45,263 nt of DNA, from the IMG/VR virus record IMGVR_UViG_3300025102_000063, positions 1-45,263 of that record, one strand, 5' to 3'. The translations under genes and the position numbers were made by a program. The notes beneath the pieces are model-generated. The model made no database searches. It was given only the letters and a program-made list of their open reading frames with translations, and was not told the DNA's origin. Every line of letters begins with the position of its first letter. The first letter of the stretch is position 1. This DNA comes from a virus. Of the stretch, positions 1 to 6,672 are shown piece after piece.

Positions 1-2
1 CT

Positions 3-764
3 GCAAAAAAAGCACCCAGAGACACTAAAGTAGATATGACAGATGGAGAACGTGATTTATTAAATGCTATAACAACGCTACAACGCAACGCAGATGCGCA
101 GAAGCAGTTAATAAGCTCTGTTAATGATAAAAATGATACGTTACAGGAGAAACTTGAAATATTTGACGTTGATTGTGTAAAGGTTGTAATACCTAATCAC
201 ACGTTAAAAAATGCTATCAATAAGCAAATTGAAAAGGTTAATAATAAATTAATGAATTCAATTGACGAAGCTAATGATGTAATTGAGCAGTTAACAGGCG
301 AAGACGTGCAGAAATCGTTGAAAGATATGGGAAGAGTTAACGACTTAGAAAAGACGATTGAAAGACTAGACGATAATATGTACAGACTTGACGACCTCGA
401 TTACGACATAGAAAACGCAGTTAGAAGCGAACTCGATTATTGTGATTACATAAAAGAAGACGACGTTAATGATATGGTTGAGAGCGCTATTAATGATGGC
501 GAGTACATAACACGTGAAGACATTGATAATGACCTGAAGATATATGGTCGCGAGATTAACGAGCTGAGAGAGCGTTTAAATAATACTATATATAATAAAG
601 TATGTAGATTAGTTAAGAGTATATTTAGTTATAACTTATCTAATAAAGTTAGGTCTGTATTTAAGCGTAATAATAATAAGAAGATTGACATCAATGAGAT
701 AGACGTAAATAAGGGCATGGATTTAAATGAGATAGCAGATAGAATCAAAGCGAGTAAGAAATAA
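3..764 (+). CDS. Coiled-coil protein, 5' end cut by contig edge
   Basis: The frame is open from base 3 and ends at a TAA, giving about 253 residues without the true start. An ATG at 36 exists, but the reading frame continues upstream of it. The gene begins at 44775 at the other end of the window, and this is its C-terminal part. The protein is charged and rich in D, E, N and K with long predicted helices, consistent with coiled coils, and has a basic segment near residues 195-220. I do not recognise a family. This copy lacks about 95 codons present in the right-end copy between the shared TKVDMTD and TLQRNADAQKQL segments. A 26-base stretch at 701-726 recurs in the phosphoesterase gene. A terminator follows at 806. 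Confidence 0.8.
   Translation, partial: AKKAPRDTKVDMTDGERDLLNAITTLQRNADAQKQLISSVNDKNDTLQEKLEIFDVDCVKVVIPNHTLKNAINKQIEKVNNKLMNSIDEANDVIEQLTGEDVQKSLKDMGRVNDLEKTIERLDDNMYRLDDLDYDIENAVRSELDYCDYIKEDDVNDMVESAINDGEYITREDIDNDLKIYGREINELRERLNNTIYNKVCRLVKSIFSYNLSNKVRSVFKRNNNKKIDINEIDVNKGMDLNEIADRIKASKK
72..140. repeat. Contig-end overlap, left copy
   Basis: Bases 72-140 match 45195-45263 with two mismatches, and bases 1-44 match 44839-44882 exactly. This is the sign of a circular or terminally redundant molecule. Because the copies are not identical and differ by a 285-base in-frame block, they look like two alleles of one gene rather than a clean direct terminal repeat. Confidence 0.9.
701..726 (+). 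repeat. 26-base direct repeat, copy 1
   Basis: These 26 bases are identical to 16046-16071, in the same orientation and the same reading frame. Both copies encode DVNKGMDL. The flanking bases differ at once on both sides. Confidence 0.9.
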
Positions 765-805
765 CTTGTCTAACTAACACACACAGCCAACAATAGCCCC
801 CCAAT

Positions 806-841
806 AAGCGCCTCAGTTGATTACTGGGGCGTTTCCTTTTT
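806..841 (+). terminator. Rho-independent terminator after the left-end gene
   Basis: A 12-pair stem (806-817 with 823-834, two G-U wobbles) closes a five-base loop and is followed by CCTTTTTC. It lies 42 bases after the stop codon of the coiled-coil gene. It should end that transcript before the structural arm, making the coiled-coil gene a separate transcription unit. Confidence 0.85.
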
Positions 842-1021
842 CTGAAACCTACTAAAAATTCAATTAATATTATAATTTTTACTTTCAACCTAGTTCTAAC
901 CCCATAGGGGGCAATTTTCGGGGGGGTGTGTATATAAAAAAGAGGAACACGCATTCTAATACTATTTTTTAACTTTTTATAACTTTAATTGTAAATTTTC
1001 TTTGGAAAACTTTTTAGGTTC

Positions 1022-1195
1022 TTATTTACCTATTTTTTTCATTGCATCTTTATGTGATTGTGTAAATGTTTTTCCTTTCTTCATTGCATTTACCATTGCT
1101 TTTATATGATTCCCAGTATGATGTACTGAATGTCTTTTCATTGCGTTTTGTTGTTTTTTAGTTAAATCTTTTAAATCTATTCCCTTAACTTTCAT
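1022..1195 (-). CDS. Small His/Met/Lys-rich phage protein
   Basis: This 57-residue ORF starts at the ATG at 1195 with a good site, AAGGAGATATT, just upstream. The sequence LTKKQQNAMKRHSVHHT followed by MVNAMKKGKTFTQSHKDAMKKIG resembles, from memory, a small family common in phages: a basic helix, an HSVHHT turn, and a second Met-rich helix. No function is known to me. It is the only minus-strand gene at this end of the genome and points away from the small-terminase gene. An AT-only stretch at 1205-1235 probably holds its promoter, but I could not place boxes reliably. Confidence 0.8.
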   Translation of the reverse strand: MKVKGIDLKDLTKKQQNAMKRHSVHHTGNHIKAMVNAMKKGKTFTQSHKDAMKKIGK

Positions 1196-1234
1196 AATAT
1201 CTCCTTTTATTATAATATAATATATATTTTATTA

Positions 1235-1523
1235 ATTGCTCTTTTGGTGAATGTTGTTGAAAGGATAGAGAGATATTACCCCTGTACATTCAAGTCAGAG
1301 CCTCAAAATCCTTTACAACTTTGCTCTTCTGGAGCCATGCTGCTATTGGATATGTTATTAGCGAATAAACTAGCAACACGAACAATTATCAGTTTCGGGT
1401 TATTCCCCTAGAATCGGCCTCAATTGTCTTCGAGTTGGCCTGTAGCTTAGATTCACCCCTTATTGTAGCTACTTTTCAACATAAACGCAACAAGTATTAA
1501 ACCAAACCATTTATGCGAGGGTT
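1235..1523. other. Gene-poor segment before the small terminase, composition unlike its surroundings
   Basis: About 290 bases with no convincing gene, visibly richer in G and C than the flanks. On the minus strand it reads as short open stretches broken by stops, one ending in SMAPEEQSCKGF before a stop. A 34-codon ORF beginning MYRGNISLSFQQ also lies here and overlaps the start of the neighbouring small gene. A weak hairpin (GGCC to GGCC, 1417-1441) is present. I found no tRNA, tmRNA or RNase P signature. It could be a regulatory RNA, a packaging site near the terminase, or a decayed gene. Confidence 0.4.
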
Positions 1524-1534
1524 AATTTAGTCTA
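1524..1534 (+). promoter_or_regulatory. AATTTAGTCTA element upstream of the structural arm
   Basis: This 11-mer ends 37 bases before the small-terminase ATG. The same 11-mer sits at 44726-44736, ending 38 bases before the ATG of the other plus-strand leader gene. The matched position suggests a shared promoter or operator for the two plus-strand units. I could not assign standard -35 and -10 boxes around it. Confidence 0.4.
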
Positions 1535-1571
1535 AATTTTTTTAAAAACAAAATTATGATTATATTATTGC

Positions 1572-2333
1572 ATGGATTACAAAAAAGTCAAAGGCGTAAA
1601 TCATTATTTATATGACTCGATACAAGAATTTAGGGTACATCACCCCAATGCCTTGTTAAATGAGAACTGGAGAAAGGCACAAGAGGGTGAATGGGTCTTA
1701 ACAGATGACCAAAATGTGTGCCAAATCCTTAAATGCTATGCTTTAAAGATAAATGCGTCCAATAAAGTAACTAAATGCGTAAGAACTGTCTTAGGCACCT
1801 TTAGAGTAGACAACATGAACGCTAAATTACTAGGTGAAGACGGAATTGCAGAGAATATATACACATTTTCAAGGACATATAAGGCATTTAAGGAATATAA
1901 GAAGTCAGGATTAAAGCCCAAAGAGTTTGTATTTGCAAGATATGTGGCTGAGGGTATGGAAATTACACAGGCATACAAGAAAGTATTCAAGAAATCAAAG
2001 AGCAGTGAATATATTGCCAGCTCAGCCAAACAATTAATGAAAAAAGATGAGGTTAAAACAATGGTTAAGGAAGAAATTAAGAAAGTATTGCAAGAAGAGG
2101 GCATAACGCCTGATTGGATACTGGCAAAATATAAAGATATTGCCGAAGTTGCAGACAAAGACGCAGATAAATTGCGCTCATTAGAGTCGTTATCTAAGAT
2201 ATCAGGGTTATTTGATACAGATACCAAGCAAGAACAACTTACAGTATGGTCAGGTTTTACAGAAGAACAAATGGAGGCCCTAAAAGATGGAAATAAAACA
2301 CAACTCATTGCACACAAAGAAAAAGAAGTATAA
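1572..2333 (+). CDS. terS: Terminase small subunit
   Basis: This 253-residue protein should recognise phage DNA and hand it to the large terminase for packaging. The diagnostic part is residues 115-175: EFVFARYVAEGMEITQAYKKVF followed by ASSAKQLMKKDEVKTMVKEE. This is the usual helix-turn-helix pattern of small terminases, in which a translocating helix pair recruits repeated units. The C-terminal third is helical and charged and probably mediates oligomerisation or contact with TerL. The N-terminal 100 residues are unfamiliar, so it is longer than many relatives. It opens the plus-strand structural arm, though TerL lies 2.7 kb downstream rather than next to it. The start has no strong ribosome binding site. 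Confidence 0.75.
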   Translation: MDYKKVKGVNHYLYDSIQEFRVHHPNALLNENWRKAQEGEWVLTDDQNVCQILKCYALKINASNKVTKCVRTVLGTFRVDNMNAKLLGEDGIAENIYTFSRTYKAFKEYKKSGLKPKEFVFARYVAEGMEITQAYKKVFKKSKSSEYIASSAKQLMKKDEVKTMVKEEIKKVLQEEGITPDWILAKYKDIAEVADKDADKLRSLESLSKISGLFDTDTKQEQLTVWSGFTEEQMEALKDGNKTQLIAHKEKEV

Positions 2334-2517
2334 GGACCCTTGTCCTATATGTGATAAAAATCTTTATCTTGATAGTAATTACACTCAAAGAATTGGTTTA
2401 ATTGACAAAGACAGGGAAGTTACAGGCTGGATTTGCCCTGAATGTGATAGTGAATTTGATTTAAATGATAATATTGTGTATATTTACGGGGAGAATTCAA
2501 TACAAGGAAAAGCTTAA
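2287..2517 (+). CDS. Small zinc-ribbon protein
   Basis: The 76-residue product has CPIC near residue 19 and CPEC near residue 50. Two knuckles of this kind normally bind one zinc ion in a zinc ribbon. The start at 2287 is favoured by GGAGG nine bases upstream and lies within the end of the small-terminase gene (47-base overlap), suggesting coupled translation. It could assist the terminase or bind nucleic acid, but only the metal-binding motif is visible. Confidence 0.7.
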   Translation: MEIKHNSLHTKKKKYKDPCPICDKNLYLDSNYTQRIGLIDKDREVTGWICPECDSEFDLNDNIVYIYGENSIQGKA

Positions 2518-3884
2518 TGCCACATATACCAGGACATCTTACACCATTTAGTCAAAGCCTTATTAATCAAGGCATGAATCAAACTAATAGGCTTGCAGCA
2601 AATGCAACCAATCCACCTAATATAACTAATCCGCCTAATATGGGCAATCAGCCATATACAAATTTTAGTAATAATAACATGAATCTAGGAGGAGGCAATG
2701 TTATGGGAGGGTCTGGTTTTGGACCTGGAAGCGATATGTTAGGTGTTGGTAATGTTGCTGGAAGTGGTTATGGCGGCAATATGGGGCAATTTGACACAAG
2801 TGAAGGCACTCAAGGTCATATGGGCTTTGGAGGAAGCCTGGGTGGAGATGCTTATGCTGATTATCAAGCTGAACAAGCATGGCTTGCTTCTGACGAATAT
2901 GCTTTGCAACAGCAAGGAATCACCACAAACCCTGATGGCACTTATGGTATATATAGTCCTTGGTTACAAAGCGGGGGGCTATATGGCGATGTTTGGCAGC
3001 AATCAGGTATGTCTAATAGTTTTAGCTCAATACAAGAAGCATTAGAGGCAATTACAAATCTTCAAAGCTTGCAAGAATTAAATGAACAAGGCTTTTATGA
3101 TGAGGGCCCAGGCCCAGGCTCTTGGGACTTGGACGTTGGCGGATTTGACTTTGATTTTCCAGGTTTTGGACCATTTGCGCCTGGCGAGTCTGGCAGCTTT
3201 TTGGGTCCTTATGGCGATTCTTTTGGAAACAATCCTTGGGCAAATATGATGCTTTTAGAGCAAGGAGTTACTGTAAATCCAGACGGAACCTACAGCATAA
3301 CAGATGCAGAAAACTTGTATGGTGATATGATGGGGCAACTACAATCCTCTAATACTTTTAGCAGTGCTGAAGATGCTTTAGCAGCAATACAAAATTTTCA
3401 AAATATACAAGGAGTATCAGAAACGCCTATCTCTGATTTAGCAAACATAGACCCAGGCGTTGGAGACCCAATTGAAGGCGCAGGTCAAGACTTTGGAGAT
3501 TTTGATTTAGGGGGCTTAGGTGTAGGCGGTTTTGATTTTGGTTCTAATTTTGGTTCTCCTAATTTTGATTGGAATGCTTATCAAACACTTCTCAATAACC
3601 AAGAGAGCCTTGGAGATTTTGATTTAGGAGGCTTGGGTGAAGGAGGATTTAGCTTTGATATTCCAGGTATTGATGATTCTGACAATCCATTTTATTACCC
3701 ATACCAACAATCTTTTATTGATGCGCAACAACAAGCTCCAATAAATACAGGCGGAGGAGGTCAAGGGGGTCAAGCAGCTAGAAAACTATACTACCCTGGT
3801 ACATCTGGCGGATTTGCAAGCGTTGGAAGCGGAATTGGTGGTGGAAACAATACATTACAACAATTATTAAAAGGAATGGGATAA
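2517..3884 (+). CDS. Gly/Asn/Phe-rich repetitive protein, probably virion-associated
   Basis: This 455-residue low-complexity protein starts by TAATG overlap with the zinc-ribbon gene. It is rich in G, N, F, D and Q with almost no basic residues. Two related modules are visible near residues 117-186 and 239-299; each has QGxTxNPDGTY, then LYGD, then SNxFSS with an Ala-rich helix. Further on, GDFDLGGLG appears twice. The N-terminal MPHIPGHLTPF loosely resembles MHTPGHNPY of the gene at 23800. No enzyme motif is seen. A structural or adhesive role is likely from its place in the late arm, but this is inference. Confidence 0.7.
   Translation: MPHIPGHLTPFSQSLINQGMNQTNRLAANATNPPNITNPPNMGNQPYTNFSNNNMNLGGGNVMGGSGFGPGSDMLGVGNVAGSGYGGNMGQFDTSEGTQGHMGFGGSLGGDAYADYQAEQAWLASDEYALQQQGITTNPDGTYGIYSPWLQSGGLYGDVWQQSGMSNSFSSIQEALEAITNLQSLQELNEQGFYDEGPGPGSWDLDVGGFDFDFPGFGPFAPGESGSFLGPYGDSFGNNPWANMMLLEQGVTVNPDGTYSITDAENLYGDMMGQLQSSNTFSSAEDALAAIQNFQNIQGVSETPISDLANIDPGVGDPIEGAGQDFGDFDLGGLGVGGFDFGSNFGSPNFDWNAYQTLLNNQESLGDFDLGGLGEGGFSFDIPGIDDSDNPFYYPYQQSFIDAQQQAPINTGGGGQGGQAARKLYYPGTSGGFASVGSGIGGGNNTLQQLLKGMG
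2866..3414 (+). repeat. Internal protein-coding duplication
   Basis: Two diverged modules of about 60-70 codons (about 2866-3075 and 3232-3414) encode the same order of motifs: QGxTxNPDGTY, LYGD, SNxFSS, then EALEAI or DALAAI. This indicates an old tandem duplication within the Gly-rich gene. Confidence 0.7.
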
Positions 3885-4279
3885 TGCCTAGATTTGGAAA
3901 AAGTTCAAAACGTAGACTTGCAACATGTCATGAAGATTTGCAAGAAATATTTAACGAAATAATTAAACACTTTGATTGTTCTGTATTATGTGGGCATCGT
4001 GGAGAAGAAGACCAAAACAAAGCAGTTAAGTCAGGACATTCAAAAGTTGCATGGCCAAATGGTCGCCACAACAAAAAACCATCCATTGCTGTTGATGTCG
4101 CCCCATACCCCATCAATTGGGAAGATAGGGAGCGAATGACTTATTTTGCTGGCATGGTAATGGGAATTGCCAAGTCAAAAGGCATTGGCCTTAGGTGGGG
4201 TGGAGATTGGAATCAAAACACAGATTTAGAAGATAATGGTTTTGATGACTTACCTCATTTTGAATTAACTAACATATAG
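3884..4279 (+). CDS. M15-family peptidase endolysin (L-alanyl-D-glutamate type)
   Basis: This 131-residue enzyme should cut the peptide stem of peptidoglycan at lysis. It has the peptidase M15 layout: GHRGEEDQNKAVKSGHSK (residues 37-54), with a zinc-ligand His in SGHSK; then the AVDVAPYP segment with the Asp ligand; then the GLRWGGDW block; and the C-terminal DLPHFEL with the third ligand His. The length fits single-domain endolysins of the T5 type. There is no signal peptide, so it needs a holin. The start overlaps the previous stop (TAATG). It lies among head genes, unusually far from the candidate holin at 15657. Confidence 0.9.
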   Translation: MPRFGKSSKRRLATCHEDLQEIFNEIIKHFDCSVLCGHRGEEDQNKAVKSGHSKVAWPNGRHNKKPSIAVDVAPYPINWEDRERMTYFAGMVMGIAKSKGIGLRWGGDWNQNTDLEDNGFDDLPHFELTNI

Positions 4280-4289
4280 GAGAAGTAAG

Positions 4290-5048
4290 ATGTCGAATGG
4301 TAGAAGTGAAACATACCAATTAGAAGGATTTGAAACTGTTGCGGGAGACCAAACACTAAGAAGTCAGTATTCAATTATTCCTGAAAATATGCGTGATGAA
4401 ATTGAAAATAGGGAAGTATGGAATAGTATTGGCGATGTTGGCGAGGGTTTAGGAAATATAATAACAGGAACAGCAGAAGGTTTTGGCTACGACCTATCAG
4501 ACCCAAGTTCTTTGCTTACAGACCTTGCACTCTCAATGTTTCTTCCTCCAACTCTTAAGAATGTAGTAAAAGGTACTAAAAAAACAAAAGGTTTGAATCC
4601 TTATCAAAAAACAGAGTTAGCAAAAAAGGCTCCTCTTCATCCATACAGGCCAACATTGCCAGTTAAACAAACTGGAATTAATGTCCATGATTCTAAAGTT
4701 ATTCGAGATTTTCATAAAAAAAACCCGTATTTTAGAGGAGAAGTTAATCCTTATGATGTAATTGAACATTATAGAGGAACTTTTCCTAATCAAATTTCTA
4801 AGGCTGTAGCGCAACCTAGTGTCCCAATGCAAAAAGCTACAACAGCAATAAAATCTAATAATACAAAAAAACTTCTTCCTTTATTGCTCGCCATGGGCAA
4901 CCAAACCTCTAATTCAAAAAATGTAGCCGAAAGGAAAAATATTTTAGATAGTTTAATTATGGATATAGAGCCTATGGAGTTGAGAAAACCTAACTTTGAA
5001 GAACAAGTATTAAATATGCTCAAAGAAGACTCTAAATGGAGATATTAA
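4290..5048 (+). CDS. Unknown protein between endolysin and large terminase
   Basis: The 252-residue product starts 10 bases after the endolysin stop with a strong AGGAGAAGTAAG site. A Gly-rich, moderately hydrophobic stretch near residues 48-95 (GDVGEGLGNIITGTAEGFG, then LALSMFLPPTL) could touch membrane or pack in a virion core. The rest is basic and polar. No family is recognised. Its place in the late arm suggests a minor virion protein. Confidence 0.65.
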   Translation: MSNGRSETYQLEGFETVAGDQTLRSQYSIIPENMRDEIENREVWNSIGDVGEGLGNIITGTAEGFGYDLSDPSSLLTDLALSMFLPPTLKNVVKGTKKTKGLNPYQKTELAKKAPLHPYRPTLPVKQTGINVHDSKVIRDFHKKNPYFRGEVNPYDVIEHYRGTFPNQISKAVAQPSVPMQKATTAIKSNNTKKLLPLLLAMGNQTSNSKNVAERKNILDSLIMDIEPMELRKPNFEEQVLNMLKEDSKWRY

Positions 5049-5066
5049 GAATTATATTTTAAATAA

Positions 5067-6629
5067 ATGGCAAATTTAAACCTTAATGGAAATGTTTCAA
5101 AGAATGAAGAAACACTACAACTTGCACACTCAAATTTAATTACATTTGGCAAACTATTTTCACCACAAGACTTTTTAGCAAGCGCAACCCCAGATTTTCA
5201 TATTGATGTAGGAAAACTACTTATTGATAAGTCAAAACAACAATTGGCACTTGTTTTACCTAGGGACCACGCAAAATCTACTTTGGCAGCTACTGCTGTA
5301 TTACATAGGTTTTTATTTGCAACTAAAGATAGACCAGAGTTTATTGCATGGATTGGTGAGGCACAAGACCAGGCACGAGATAACTTAAACTGGATTTCAA
5401 ATCATATATATTCTAACCCTGCTATTCATTACTACTTTGGAGATTTACAAGGAGATAAGTGGACTAAAGATGAATTTACATTAAGTAATGGATGCAGAAT
5501 GATTGGTAAAGGTACGTCTCAAAGATTGCGTGGTAAAAAACAATTATCTACTCGTTATACAGGAATTATACTTGATGACTTTGAATCAGAGTTAAACACC
5601 AAAACGCCTGACTCTAGAAGACAAATTAAAGAATGGGTTACTGCAGCAGTATATCCTGCGATTGATTTTGATAAAGATGGATTTCTTTGGTGTAATGGCA
5701 CAATCGTACATTATGATAGTTTTCTTAATGGTTTAGTTAAGGGAAGTCAAGAAGCAGACAAAACAGGAGAAGAATACGCTTGGGACGTATTTACACGAAA
5801 AGCATTAGAAGATGGTAAACCTATATGGCCTTCAAGATGGCCTATTAAAAAATTAGAAGAACGTAAACAATTCTACATAGATTCGGGTACACCTGCAAAA
5901 TTCTATCAAGAGTATATGAATCAAGCAAAATCTCCTGAAGACCAAATATTTAGTGAGGAGGATATAAACGATGGAATTTATCAAGGCAACGCAAGGTTTG
6001 ATGAAGCGGCTGACTCGTGGTACATACAATTTGCTAATGGGGATAAAGAATACATTAATATATATATTGGTGTTGACCCCGCTTCGACAATTACTTCTAG
6101 GAGTGATTATTCTGTCATTATGGTTCTTGGCGTTACTGCCGAATATGATTATTATGTTATTGACTACTGGCGTAAAAGAGTCTTACCAATGGAATGTGCC
6201 GATGAGATATTTAAAATCGCTAAACAATACTCGCCAATTAGACGAATAAACATTGAAACTATTGCATATCAAGAAATGTTAAGAGATTATATAATGAAAC
6301 GAAGCAAGAGTGAAGGATTGTTTTTACCAGGAATTGAAAAAGGAATCAAGAACTATAACTCTAAAAAGAAAGACAGACTGTTTGAAGGACTGCAGCCTAT
6401 GTTTAAAGCAGGCGCAGTTCATCTTAAAAAACAACATCATGAATTTATTGATGAATTAATTGATTTTCCTAAAGGTTCGCATGATGATGTTATTGATGCT
6501 TTTTATCTTGCAACGCAATGGGCAAAAGGAAATCCTAAAGCTTCAAGTTTAAAGAAAGAAAAGAAAAAAGACGGAACTTGGTATAAGCCAAGAAAGATGT
6601 ATGATTGGATGACAGGTAAAAGAATTTGA
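5067..6629 (+). CDS. terL: Terminase large subunit
   Basis: This 520-residue packaging motor has both expected domains. The ATPase has a Walker A-like PRDHAKST (65-72) and a Walker B IILDDFE, with acidic D170 and D171. The nuclease is of the RNase H type, with VDPAST (D337) and a late HDDVIDAF (472-479). It cuts concatemeric DNA and pumps it through the portal. The length is typical. The Walker A form lacking the first glycine is usual for terminases. The start at 5067 lies in an A/T-rich gap with a weak ribosome binding site. The portal follows after 43 bases. Confidence 0.95.
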   Translation: MANLNLNGNVSKNEETLQLAHSNLITFGKLFSPQDFLASATPDFHIDVGKLLIDKSKQQLALVLPRDHAKSTLAATAVLHRFLFATKDRPEFIAWIGEAQDQARDNLNWISNHIYSNPAIHYYFGDLQGDKWTKDEFTLSNGCRMIGKGTSQRLRGKKQLSTRYTGIILDDFESELNTKTPDSRRQIKEWVTAAVYPAIDFDKDGFLWCNGTIVHYDSFLNGLVKGSQEADKTGEEYAWDVFTRKALEDGKPIWPSRWPIKKLEERKQFYIDSGTPAKFYQEYMNQAKSPEDQIFSEEDINDGIYQGNARFDEAADSWYIQFANGDKEYINIYIGVDPASTITSRSDYSVIMVLGVTAEYDYYVIDYWRKRVLPMECADEIFKIAKQYSPIRRINIETIAYQEMLRDYIMKRSKSEGLFLPGIEKGIKNYNSKKKDRLFEGLQPMFKAGAVHLKKQHHEFIDELIDFPKGSHDDVIDAFYLATQWAKGNPKASSLKKEKKKDGTWYKPRKMYDWMTGKRI

Positions 6630-6672
6630 GTCGATTTGTTAGTTATAACCATTTATTAGTATATTATCTACT

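Noticed and set aside
72-140. Exact direct terminal repeat of a linear genome
   Set aside because: The two copies carry mismatches and differ by a large in-frame block, which fits alleles at a circular join better.
900-926. CCCCATAGGGG and a seven-G run as a regulatory structure
   Set aside because: Stem is only four pairs and the context gives no supporting signal.
745-954. Minus-strand ORF of 69 codons at the left intergenic region
   Set aside because: It runs through the terminator and G-runs, has no ribosome binding site and odd composition.
1290-1305. Shared GAGGCTCTGA word between this gap and the element at 37423
   Set aside because: Ten bases are expected to recur by chance in 45 kb.
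1400-1480. Possible tRNA (TGTAGCTTAG-like start)
   Set aside because: No T-arm, acceptor stem or anticodon stem could be built.
1235-1500. Possible tmRNA on the minus strand (GGGGTGA start)
   Set aside because: No resume ORF ending in an ALAA-type tag and no tRNA-like 3' part.
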